Source: Thoreauomyces humboldtii (lineage: Eukaryota; Chytridiomycota; Chytridiomycetes; Spizellomycetales; Powellomycetaceae). From it: a stretch of DNA of 18,750 nucleotides. Under the pieces are notes generated by a model. That model had not been told where the DNA came from, did no database searches, and saw nothing but the letters and a program-made list of their open reading frames with translations. Both the position numbers and the translations under genes were made by a program. The stretch is from positions 1 through 18,750 of the forward strand of contig JADGJA010000436.1 of assembly GCA_027596035.1 (NCBI GenBank), read 5' to 3'. Below, piece after piece: positions 1-9,183 of this stretch. Each line of letters begins with the position of its first letter. The first letter of the stretch is position 1.

Positions 1-83
1 GCTCACAAGCTCCTGGCCGAGGCTATTGACCACCTTCCACACAGACGAGATTTGATTTGGCCGCACCAGTATGATGGATGTGA

Positions 84-2605
84 TCATACAGGAGGTTCTA
101 CACTACTAGTTTCGGCTAGAGGGGAGGCAGGAACCTGGGAGGAAGTCATCTGAGATGCTGTAATCTGCGAGAACGCTTTCGCAGCACCCACTTTCGGGCA
201 GGGACATGTCCGGCGGTTGTGCTTTGACATGATTCCGCAGCATCCGCACTTCCGCAGGCCCTGCTCTTTTGCAATGGCAGCAATTACATGTTCAGCGTGG
301 GTTGCATTGCGTTTGGTGGAGGTATCTGCTGCCTGAGCTCGCTTGCGCTTCAGCGCTTCCGTTGGGCGTCCTTTGCCAGCAAGGTGAAGGACAGGGCCGA
401 CGGGAGGAAGACCTGTCTGAGAAGCGTTGTTCTGCCATGCTTCCAAGGTTGCTGCATGACGGTAACCAGTCGGCTCCAGCTGTGAGAGGCTTGAAGACAT
501 TGCTTCAAATACCTTGAAAAGGTGTTAGAGCAGAAATTTGATCAAAGCTACCAAAATCGGTAGCAATACCTGATCAAGGTCGAGTCTGTCACTACGAGGA
601 CCAGGTGGAACCGGAGGTGGTAAGCCCACACGCCAGTGTCGATGGAAGTCCTCAATTTGCAGTACGCCATCACCAGCTCTGCGAGCGGCCAGAAGGTGAG
701 CACACGGAAGCCCCATGGTTGCCGTAAAAGTGCCAGTGCATCCAGCTCTGTCATCATCTGCACGCTGGCGTTCTGTATTCTCGGTGGTCATGAGACATGC
801 AAAATCCGTGAGCGCTTCTGGCGCGTCTGTCAAACTTCCGACGACAACGGCAGGATTATTTTCCTCGTCATTCCACTGCAGAAAATGTGTCTCAACTGCA
901 AGCAGAGCGTATTTGGATATTTTGCGCACGACTGTGGCCCAAAACGGATCGTTGAGCATTGAACGTGGTACGTTCATGCCGTTAGCGTTGTTGATGGAAC
1001 GGATTTTGCTGAGTTGTGCAGCGAGGGCTAGCTCGAGTGCCTTTGTGGTTTCAAGGAGGTCCTTTGGGGAGCATTTAATATGCCGTTTCAAAACGGCATG
1101 AGCACCCTCCAACCGGGACGTATTGATATGCCCTAAATGAAGATGGATGTCCGTCCAAGCTCGAACAAAGTACTCCTTGTATGGAATCCAGCTCGAGCGG
1201 ATGCATTCAATTTGTTGCAGTCGTCTTTCTCCTTCAGGCCGGGTAGTTTCCCACTCCGCTTGGAATTCAACCCATCTTGCATCAAAGACTGCTTCGGGAT
1301 AGCCGTTAGTGACGTATTCCCAGCCCGAAAGAAACTAAGACCAGAGTTCTTTGTCTGCGAACCCTCGCTTGCATTTTGCAACAATGTTCTGCGAGATGTG
1401 CCACCGGCAAAGCAACTGCCTTGCATCGGGTAGCTTCTTTCGGATTGCATTCATGAGCGCCAGTTCCCGGTCAGTGGCGATCACTGCCGGAAGAATGTAG
1501 CCTTCGTAGATGGTGTCGATCATGGCCTGAAGAGCCCAGAGGTACCCAGCCTCGTCCTCCTCCCGCATAAACGTGACACATATGGAAAACGTGCTGTAGG
1601 ACGCGGTCACGCTAGCAACATGAAGAAGTGGAAGGCGGTGTCGGTTTGTCTTGTAAGTGCAATCCGCCAAGATAGACCAAGGATGAAGACGAGCAAGTTT
1701 GACTGAGTCTGGATGTGCGTAAAATACGTTGATGACCAGCTCGGTGCCGTCTTCCAGAAGCTCCGTACGGATCTGGCAGGGAGCACATAGATTAGACATG
1801 CCGTCATTAAAAATGTGTTGAAGACACTTACGCGATAGACATGGCCGTTAGCTTCCAACCGATCCAACAGTGCGCTAAACGGATCCGCACCCAGCAGCTC
1901 TTTGTGTTTCATTGACGAACGGACATTGTAGACATTCTGTGCATCAACCGTGCATCCGGGAAAGCTCTTCCGAGGATGCGAGAGAATGTCCTGAGCCGAT
2001 GTGTTCGTGGCAAGGAGGTTGGAAATGATTGCGTGCTGCTCCGCAGTTGGTCGCCGGTTGATGGGGTTTCGTGCGCTGTCTTCAGCTGGTCCATGATTGT
2101 CAGATCCATCCCGTACTTTGAGGTGCCACAGACCGTCTCTCACCCAGTAACGAGCATACAGATCAAAAGGGCAACCCTGGACCTTTGAGTCGGTTTTGCA
2201 AAGGAGTTTTTCAGCCGGTATGGCCCGTTTATCGAGATTCCCACCACGGTCGCATTTGAGCCAGTACTCAGTGCCTTCTTTGGAGCGCCGTATACACACA
2301 GCGTATCCCTGCTGGATTGCATGTTTTTTTAAGGCAAGGAGAAGCTCGTCAAATGATACGTATGTGACTTCCTCATCCGGAGGAAGCAAGCTAGCTGTGG
2401 ACAATGCTAGCAGGTTCAGCACGGGTGCGTCCACACAAAGTGAATTCAGGCACTCGGGCGACGAGCCCCTAGCAGACAACGAGTTCAGGGCGGGCGCATC
2501 CGTGGCGGCGAGGTTAAGAGACGGGATCGGGAAGACGAGGGACTCGGAAGGATCCAGTAGATCCTCGTCTTGGTCAGAGCTGGAGTAGTTAACAAGGCCT
2601 GTCTG
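84..2605 (-). pseudogene. MULE-family transposase (FAR1 + MULE DDE + zinc knuckle), degenerate
   Basis: This is a cut-and-paste DNA transposase. Three exons can be placed: 2605-1832, 1772-570 and 512-84. They are separated by a 59-nt intron (1831-1773, GTAAGT..CAG) and a 57-nt intron (569-513, GTATTG, CTAAC branch, AAG), both in phase 0. In order, the protein shows a FAR1-like DNA-binding region (about 2362-2087; GCPF, then DNHGP where HNH is usual), the MULE catalytic core with Asp in LADCTYK (1664-1662) and in TDREL (1472-1470), CRWH (1409-1398), a SWIM-like Cys..GLPCAH motif (740-696), and a C-terminal Cys/His knuckle ending in HNRRTC. An in-frame TAG at 1337-1335 interrupts the core while the same frame continues for more than 250 codons. 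The 5' open frame follows a TGA and has no ATG before the core; an ATG at 2609 is one base out of frame. The introns stay spliceable, so the decay looks recent. The family call is firm. Confidence 0.9.
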
Positions 2606-2744
2606 TCATCACGTGCTAGAAATACGCGCTGGAATGTGTGCTGGAATGTCGTGAAGATGCCTTGAAGATGCTTCGACGCTATGAGGATGTCGGACGCCCT
2701 GGACTCAAAAGAGGGAAACAGTTGAGAAACAATTTTTATTTGTG

Positions 2745-2833
2745 CCCGTCGGCTGCAGAACCGACCCGTCGGGCAAAGATATGGGCCTTGAACCCGTCGG
2801 GATAAGATTTGCCCCGTCGGTATAGTGAAACCC
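2745..2833. repeat. MULE terminal region with four CCCGTCGG motifs
   Basis: CCCGTCGG occurs at 2745-2752, 2765-2772, 2793-2800 and 2813-2820, with start-to-start spacings of 20, 28 and 20 nt. The outer end, read on the minus strand, starts GGGTTTCACTATACCGACGG. The array lies upstream of the transposase start, where terminal or subterminal transposase-binding sites are expected. The binding role is inferred. Confidence 0.65.
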
Positions 2834-3321
2834 TCAAAAATCCATTTATCAGCCGCTAATTCAAGGAAGACGGCAGCAGTTTCGTTTTCGAGGGTGCAGA
2901 AACCGAATGTTGGTTGAACTTGGTTTGATTTGTGACGTTATCGGAGATTCCGTCAGTTTTGGAAGTGCATTTGATCGTTCAGTAGGTACATGCTCCGCCA
3001 TGTCAACCGTAATGCTACCAGTTACGCGATCTGCGAAGAGGTGTAGGGGGAACCAGGCAGGGCCGAGCACTCGTGTGTTGTAATGCTGTTGGAACAGCGG
3101 TCCGCTTATCCGACTTGTAAGACCTCTACACCGACGTCGGGAATAACGGCTTCTTTTTGGACAGCCAAATCAAAGTACATTTCAACGTACGTGCGCTTCT
3201 GCAACCAGACAACGTCGCAATGGAGTCAAGACAAAAAATGTTATCGCTTTTCTTATTTTGATATTGGTTAATTGCTTGCCCAAACAAAGCGTCTTCACAG
3301 CGAGTGGTATGGACCTTCTCT
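2834..3321. other. Intergenic, no gene recognised
   Basis: About 490 bp of moderately AT-rich sequence between the end of the MULE and the stop codon of the next minus-strand gene. The few short open frames show no recognisable domain. Part of it is probably the 3' untranslated region of that gene. Confidence 0.5.
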
Positions 3322-4156
3322 CTATATCACCAATGCCAGGATCGCTGTCGCTAGCCCACATCCGACAATCAGAGTCCACTCTATGGTGAGCGAAGCCGCT
3401 CCGCTGCAGGTTCCTGCTCCTGTCACGGGATCGATGATGCAGACATCGGTGTCAGTGGGCGCCGGAGTCTGGGTGGCATCCGTGGTAGTGGCAACAGTGG
3501 TCGCGGTGGTGGTGGTCGTAGTCAGTGTGGTTGTGGCCGTGATAGTGGAACACGAGGCGATGCTGTTGCTGCTTGCCACGAGGGGGAGGAACGTACGGTC
3601 CGCATATGGATTCGGCAGACGAGCTACAGGTCCCGATGGTGCTGCCCGTGGCAGTCATTCCGGTGTTCACGATCATGCAGGCGTTGTCAGAATATACTGT
3701 CACGTCGTACGAAGTGCTGAAAAACACCCACGAATTTTGAAGGAACGGCGTTACTTCCATGATGAGAGCACAAGGATTTGCGTTTCCTTGCTCACCTGCT
3801 CGCGGATGCACAGGTAGAGGTGGCGAAATACGGGCCGAGGGGTAGACATGTTTCAGCCGTGGAGGTCAAGGGAGTTCCGGAGCAGTCGCTCGCAGCGAAA
3901 GTAGCGTAGTAGTTCTGTATGATGGCATTGACCTTCGGAAGTCCTTAATATGGGGCGTCGTTTCTTTGCACCAGACGAATTCCACTCGTCATCACGTCCG
4001 TCCCGTATGAAGTGGCAACGACCAGACAGATATCCAGTTGTTCCGTCCGACAGCTACCGGTCCAGAATTTCCGGAGGATGACCGAGTTCATTCTGCTGCT
4101 TGCCCGAAAGGCCGAAGGAGAAGAGCAAGTTGCCATACGTCTATCTGTACTTCCAT
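3322..4156 (-). CDS. Secreted Ser/Thr-rich protein with GPI-type tail (tentative multi-exon model)
   Basis: Not a recognised family, but the architecture is clear. A possible signal peptide starts at ATG 4156 (hydrophobic core LALLLL). Cys-containing segments follow in two frames, with CRTEQLDIC at about 4040-4010 and STAETC..FATSTCASAS before 3796. A segment with YDVTVYSDNAC lies at 3716-3620. A Thr-rich stretch leads to a Cys pair (DVCIIDP..GTC) and a hydrophobic tail ending LATAILALVI. One intron is well supported: 3795-3717, GTGAGC..TTTTTCAG, restoring frame across the junction. A second, 3995-3933, would remove the in-frame TAA at 3947-3945. The signal-peptide frame and the frame change near 3610 have no convincing intron (only about 25-34 nt with donor GTACGT). 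The gene is therefore either mis-modelled here or partly decayed. The product would sit at the wall or plasma membrane. Confidence 0.45.
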
Positions 4157-4246
4157 TGAGGCTAGGACTCGAGTATGAAACCCTGCTGTCTTAACTTTGT
4201 TTTTATAATGCTTCGGTCTATTTCTATTGTAGTCGCTTACAATGGT

Positions 4247-6246
4247 TTAAAGAAGCGCAACCATTATGATTCCGGCCATTGTCACGATCACTGCGGCCCT
4301 GGCAGCTCCTTTGCCTGTGCTCCATTTTGCACTGCTGCACACCCCAGACAGCTCGCACGTGCTCGAAGGAAGCGCCGTCACGTAGTCGTACTCCGTATCC
4401 GTGAGGGTGACATAGTCCGTTTCGGTCGCATCATCCGCGGAAACGGACATGGTGAGGGCACTGTGGTGAACCAAGAGGAGGTGGCGGTTGCGGTCGCAGA
4501 GCTGCTCGCCGCGCTGAACCCAGGAGATTCCGTTGATGCCGTAAACGATTCGGTCATGGAACTCGAGCTGGTGCTGGAGGAAGGAGAAGTGGTCGCAAGC
4601 ATGATCGGAAAGATTGCTGCAGATATCGTAACAGAAGCAAAATCGCTTTCCGAGGGCGAGATTGTGACAGCCACAGTCATCTTAGAACCGCCGGACGTTG
4701 ACGAAGTCTCGTCTGTGAGGGATGAAGTCGACGTTTCATCCGACCTGGAGACGGAGGTTGGACTGTTGGTCGGTGAAGAGAAAGCCTTCAAAGTCTCGGA
4801 AGTGGAAGCTTCGAAAATGGTGACCGAGAAGGCCGTCGTTGTCGCTGTCGAACTCGTAGAGTCCGAGGGTCCGCTCGACCAGGTCGAAGTTGTGATATAG
4901 CTGGCCGTAGTGGAAACAGTGTACGGGGAAGGAGTATCGTCAGCAGAGGACGAAGCTGCCGATTGCCAGAAAGTTGAGGCGGATGGGCTAGCCGTCGGTG
5001 TCGCTGTCGAACTCGCCAACATCGTCGAGTCCGAGGGTCCGTTTGACGAGCTCGAAGGTGTCATGAAGCTAGACGTAGTAAAATCACTGTATGCGGAAGC
5101 CTCGGCAGAGGACGAAGCTGCCGAGTGGGAGAAAGTCGAAGGGGTTGTGCTGACTGGCTGAGTCGCTGCCGAACTTGGCCATGACGACGAGCTCGCAATC
5201 GTAGTCTCGGACGTCGAAGACAATGCACTAATAGCGATGGACGCTGATGAGCTGGATGCGGACCTCTCAGTCGTGGAAGTCATGGTCACTGTGCTTGACA
5301 TAGTCGTCGAGGAAGGGGAAGATGCTGAAAACGCCGTGCTGCTCACCGTTACTGTTGCAGATGTCGAGATCAATGTGGATGTGCTCGATGTCAACAATGT
5401 CGTTGTCGAAAGCACAGAGGAGGTAAGCGAGGTAGCTGTCGCCGAAGATGATGTGCTGGTGGCCAAAGTGGTTGACGACCGATTGTTGTTAGGATTCCAT
5501 TCGACCTGGGTCAGGAGTCATCCAGTTGACGAGTCAGGGGTCAGAGCACCCCAGGTCGCGCCGTTCAGCGAGGAAGGATCGCCACATTGAGCAGACGTTG
5601 CGGTGCGCGAGATGTAGGAAGCGACACGATTGAATCCTGTCACCCTCCCGCCCTGGATGCTGAATTGGGCGGAACCTGTGGCAGGCACCGAAATGACGAG
5701 GAAGTAAGGCACGTTTGGCTGGAAAATCCATCCTTTTGACCTGATGTCGATATCATAGGTGACGTAACTATTGGTAGGGCTGATTGTGGTAACCATCGGA
5801 ATGACCACAGGCAAACCGATTTGCTGGGTCATATCAATGGCGCACAGGGCAGGTAGATTGCTTACCTTCTTGCGCCAGCGGCAGCCTGGATCGGTCGTAG
5901 CGTACATGCGAATGTCGGGGTCATATGCGGTGGTAGTGGCGAAAGTCGGAGTCCAGCGCAGGCTGGTGCGCAGTCTGTTTGCAGCGATGGCTCCTGAGTA
6001 GCCCGTGAGCGTGACATTGTTGACAACTACGATGCCATATTGCACCATCGTACAGGCACCACTGACGGAACTGACTCCGATTGTGAGCGACGCGGCTGGG
6101 GAGAACGCCTCGCAATCCGCTGCGACTGAGACTCCATTTACTCCGCATCCATCTTGAAACCAGAGCGTGGAGTTCGGGAGCGAACCTGACGCCGATCGAA
6201 CAAGCCATACTGCGAGCATTATTATTCTCAGAGGAAACACAGCCAT
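4247..6246 (-). CDS. Secreted Ser/Thr-rich, mucin-like protein with GPI-type tail
   Basis: ATG 6246 starts a clear signal peptide (MAVFPLRIIMLAVWLVRSASG). An unrecognised extracellular domain of about 220 residues follows (6180-5521), then roughly 340 residues made mostly of Ser, Thr and Ala, typical of O-glycosylated fungal wall proteins. The end has a Cys pair (STCELSGVC) and a hydrophobic tail ending VTMAGIIMVALL, as for a GPI-anchor signal. Two breaks complicate the model. An in-frame TGA at 5520-5518 separates the domain from the Ser/Thr part; an acceptor downstream of CCTAAC (near 5486) ending CCACCAG could splice it out, but its donor (GTCAAC) is weak. A frame change near 4470 could be an intron of about 86 nt from GTTTAC to CACCACAG. 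GTAAGC at about 5866 may be a further donor. The preceding minus-strand gene's architecture (domain, Ser/Thr tract, Cys pair, tail) is the same, suggesting related genes. Confidence 0.6.
4845..5155. repeat. Imperfect tandem repeat, about 165 bp x 2, inside the Ser/Thr-rich region
   Basis: GAGTCCGAGGGTCCG appears at 4859 and again at 5027, and AGAGGACGAAGCTGCCGA at 4945 and 5107, giving a period of 162-168 bp. In protein (minus strand) the units share SAASSSA and GPSDST blocks about 54-56 residues apart. This indicates expansion of the wall-protein stalk by internal duplication. Confidence 0.7.
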
Positions 6247-6632
6247 GCCTGCAACGCTCTAAATAAACCCACCGGTGAGTTCGCTTTTTCGTTACGCTCA
6301 ACCTTCATCGTAAATGAACCGTCTCCCTTTTGCGTCGTACCTTGGGACGTATCGTGTGAAGGTTGTATCGATGATCACCAGTGCGCCTGAGGCCGACAAT
6401 TTACTCGGATTGGAGCTTCTTTTTTTAAACGCCTTTCTCGCTTCGATAGCTCTTGTCGTAACCTTTTTTTTCCTTAGTGGCGCGAGAAGGCCGAGCTGTA
6501 CCGACCATTAACAACAAATGTGGCTTTTGCAGGGCCAACTGTCTCCCAGGTACATCTCTCCGACTTTGTGGTATTTGCCGGGTCTCGCGAGTTCGAGAGC
6601 AACTTCTTCTGTCAAGTGTGCCGCCATATTGT

Positions 6633-6655
6633 AAAGTACCTATAGGAGGTACTTT
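6633..6655. repeat. Short perfect inverted repeat inside the MITE
   Basis: AAAGTACC at 6633-6640 and GGTACTTT at 6648-6655 form 8-bp arms around a 7-nt loop. Confidence 0.6.
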
Positions 6656-6719
6656 TGACTGTGGGAATCTCAAGAAACAGATTACCGAGACGGAGCTCGT
6701 CCTGCTTACCGAGTGTATG

Positions 6720-6745
6720 GCTCACGTCTCACGTCGCACGTGAGC
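6720..6745. repeat. Short perfect inverted repeat inside the MITE
   Basis: GCTCACGT at 6720-6727 and ACGTGAGC at 6738-6745 form 8-bp arms around a 10-nt loop. Confidence 0.6.
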
Positions 6746-7032
6746 CGCACGGGCCAATCTGAGTAAATTCGCAGTTTCGCAACATTGCCCGGTTACCAGA
6801 CATGCAGAAACTTGTGGCGTATTGTGAAAAAAGGTTAGGATTTAAGGAGTCGATAGCCTTTCTGGTTTAAATTTTCTGCTCGCCCACTTAGTACGAATCT
6901 AAGTAAATTGTCGGCCTGAGGCAGGCCTAGGCTGTCGGAACATGCTGACCTAAGCGAGCGAGCGGAGAGCACACATAAAATGGATGTCAACATCATCCCA
7001 TTCGGAGAAGCCGATGCGCCCTTCGAGTCCTT

Positions 7033-8882
7033 CTATTGAAAGAACAACGCGACCGCAGCGCTTATCAGCACCGTCATTCCGCCGCTTGAGCCCGCATCGA
7101 AGGTACCGCTCTTCTCGCTACCACCCGCAGAAGCACTCGAACCGTCTTTCCCGATCGACCATCCACCGTTAGCCATGACCGTCCCATTGAGGTTCCACAC
7201 TAGAGCATCATCCATCACGTCCCAGATGGCGCACCTTGACGCCCAGTACGTGTCCATCACATCATCCTTGTCGCGCGTCACGAGTCCCACCGTCTCGTTC
7301 ATCTCCACGTATCCCGCGCTCACGTTCGGCCACGCCATGCCCATCGCCAGCACCGGCGCGCCCGTCGCGGCCAGGAACGTCCAGGCCTGTCCGATGTTCG
7401 AGGCCAGGTTCAGCTGCCCTGCCGACGAGTTGCATCCAAGACCCTCGTTCATGGGACCGATCAGGTCGAAGACGTACGGCACCTCGCTCATGTGACTCGC
7501 TTTCAGGAACGTCGGGACCGTGTGGTTCAGCCATGGACAGGTGGAGGATTCCGAGAAGAAATACTGGTACGTAGATGGATTGTGTTCCGCGAGGAGGTTG
7601 AGACCTTTCCGGTTTGGGCAGGCGTACCATCTGTCCGTGATGATGGATGACAGCGCAGTCGCCACTGCCGTTGACGCATTGAAAGGCGACAGATCGGTTA
7701 CGTTCAAGGGATACAGGGAGGTGATGTTGGAGATGAGCGAGGGTGGGAAGGAGGCCGTTATGTAGTCGGTATAGTTCTGCGTAGTCAGTTCCGGGGTCGC
7801 GCGGCCAGCGTGCGTGAACCAATCCAGAAACAGCCTGCCCTCGTCGGCGTTGCTGCCCGCGACGACAGACGCGTTGTTGACGTTTCCGTCTCTGATAGCC
7901 GCAAAGGGTTGCTGTTTGAACACGACTCCGTCCAGAGTGAACTTGACCCACGGTCTGTTGTTCTGGATCGACACCTGCGCAAGGTTGAATCCGACATGAC
8001 TGCTACTGGGTTGATCCACCGCGATGGAAGCGCTCAACACGTCCGCCGCAGACGCCTTCCTGAGACACGTTGCCACGTCTCCCGTGGTACAGTTGAGCAT
8101 GCCCGCCATGGTCTTCCCGATTTCGAACGCGTACCCGAGGGGTTTAAGGTCGAGAGGCGTTCCTGATTCGCTGAGAACGGATCGAAAGAGACCGTTGGAA
8201 TCGGGTGCGACGAGGTGAGCCCAAACGCTGTCTCCGCCTGCCGATTCTCCGAACGCGAGGACCTGGGTCGGGTCGCCACCGAAAGAAGCGATGTTTTCCT
8301 TGACGTAACGCAAAGCCAGCTGCTGGTCCTGGAATCCCCAGTTTCCGACGCCGCCGGTCGTGGTCTGAAGGGATGGGTGCGCGAGCTGACCGAATGCACC
8401 CAATCTAGGAAGACATCGTAGATCAGACGCCCAGGCCGAGGCTTTCGACTCTCTCCAAGATGTCGCTCTCACCGGTAGTTGGGAACGACGATGATGGATC
8501 TCGAGGTCGGCCCCGAAGCGCAACCATTGTAGAAGCCGACAGCATTGGACCCGGAGGTCAAGGAGCCTCCATGAAAGAACACCTTCACCGGCATTCCCTT
8601 GTCTACCGCCGCTGGGTCTACGGGCGCATAAATGTTGAGATACAGACAGTCCTCGCTGTACGTGGCAGTCGAAGGTTGCGCGAACCCATTGGGCGGTTGC
8701 ATGCAGGAATTTGGCATGACGGTTGCGTTGCTGCTGAACGGTCCAGAGTATGCCTGCGGGGGAGCGAAACGGAGGGATCCAACGGGCGCGTTCGCGAAGG
8801 GTATGCCAAGGTACTGGGCATATGGGAATCCCGGGGACGGCGGACACGGGATGCCCGTAAGCGTTCCGTTCGGTAAGGCCAT
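7033..8882 (-). CDS. Type-B carboxylesterase/lipase, GPI-type tail
   Basis: An alpha/beta-hydrolase that cleaves carboxylic esters, probably at the cell surface. Two exons, 8882-8473 and 8404-7033, are joined across a 68-nt intron (8472-8405, GTGAGA..CCTAG), giving about 593 residues, normal for the family. Visible motifs: EDCLYLNIY, the oxyanion HGG, the nucleophile elbow GESAGG (Ser191), Glu325 in NADEGRLF, and His441 in SHMSEVPYVF, a complete triad. The C-terminus is Gly/Ser-rich and ends in a hydrophobic stretch (MTVLISAAVALFF), as in GPI-anchored proteins. The start is uncertain. ATG 8882 has an excellent Kozak context (GCCATGGCC) but gives no signal peptide. The same frame is open up to ATG 8999. 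A separate frame from ATG 9102 encodes a signal-like segment (ILSIALIFLSMVYS), but I found no intron joining it in phase. The beta-lactamase-like gene lies just upstream on the same strand. Confidence 0.9.
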
Positions 8883-9183
8883 GGCTGCTGCGGTGGAGAG
8901 GAAAGTACAGGAGGACGCCAGGAAACGTCCTCCTGCCTCTTTATCTCTTTCCCATGTGCGTTGCGGCATGATACAGTACATGATACCGCACATGTACATG
9001 CATCGTGGGGCTGTACACCATGGACAAGAAGATCAAGGCGATCGAGAGAATCTTCCTGACGGTGTTGCGGCCGAGCGCAAAAACGCGGACCATTTTTTGC
9101 ATGGGGTTCAGGTCGCTATCGGAAATGAGTCACCTCTACGTACACGCATGGGGAGCGATATTTTGAAAACCCACATCCCACCA
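8883..9183. other. Gap between two co-oriented hydrolase genes
   Basis: About 300 bp that must hold the 3' end of the beta-lactamase-like transcript and the promoter or leader of the carboxylesterase. On the minus strand it contains a 33-codon open stretch from ATG 9102 with a hydrophobic, signal-like core, ending at TAA near 8951. This could be a leader exon or an upstream ORF. No clear TATA box is seen. Confidence 0.4.

Larger units (their letters stand above)
1..2833 (-). mobile_element. Mutator-like (MULE) DNA transposon, partial at window start
   Basis: The element holds a FAR1/MULE transposase read on the minus strand (84-2605) and a terminal region at 2745-2833. On the minus strand that terminal region begins GGGTTTCACTATACCGACGG. 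I place the outer boundary at about 2833 because this is where the GGG end and the array of repeated motifs stop. The opposite end would lie before base 1: no copy of the terminal motif is visible in 1-83. A target-site duplication therefore cannot be checked. The transposase is broken, so this copy is probably not autonomous. Confidence 0.75.
6386..6921. mobile_element. MITE-like non-autonomous DNA transposon (6393-6914) with 7-bp target-site duplication
   Basis: The ends are inverted repeats: CCGACAATTTACT at 6393-6405 and its reverse complement at 6902-6914, continuing as GATT after two mismatches. The similarity extends inward as arms of about 80 bp that share TTTAAAC, TCGA and TAACCTTTTTT in the same order. 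CCTGAGG stands as a direct repeat just outside both ends (6386-6392 and 6915-6921), as expected for a target-site duplication. The 522-bp body has no convincing coding sequence. A partial internal copy of the end (AATCTGAGTAAATT, 6756-6769) lies inside. The superfamily cannot be assigned from the sequence alone; the ends do not match the MULE ends at 2745-2833. Confidence 0.65.

Noticed and set aside
4175..5590. Long acidic, Val/Glu-rich open frames on the plus strand
   Set aside because: They are the antisense of the Ser/Thr-rich coding region. The Ser/Thr strand has the signal peptide and GPI-type tail, and the acidic frame has no domain.
6314..6743. Short plus- and minus-strand open frames around the MITE
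   Set aside because: They overlap the inverted-repeat element and its flank and carry no recognisable motif.
7262..8399. Alternative frames inside the carboxylesterase gene
   Set aside because: They are basic, Arg/Pro/Ser-rich shadows of a gene whose catalytic residues are all in one frame.
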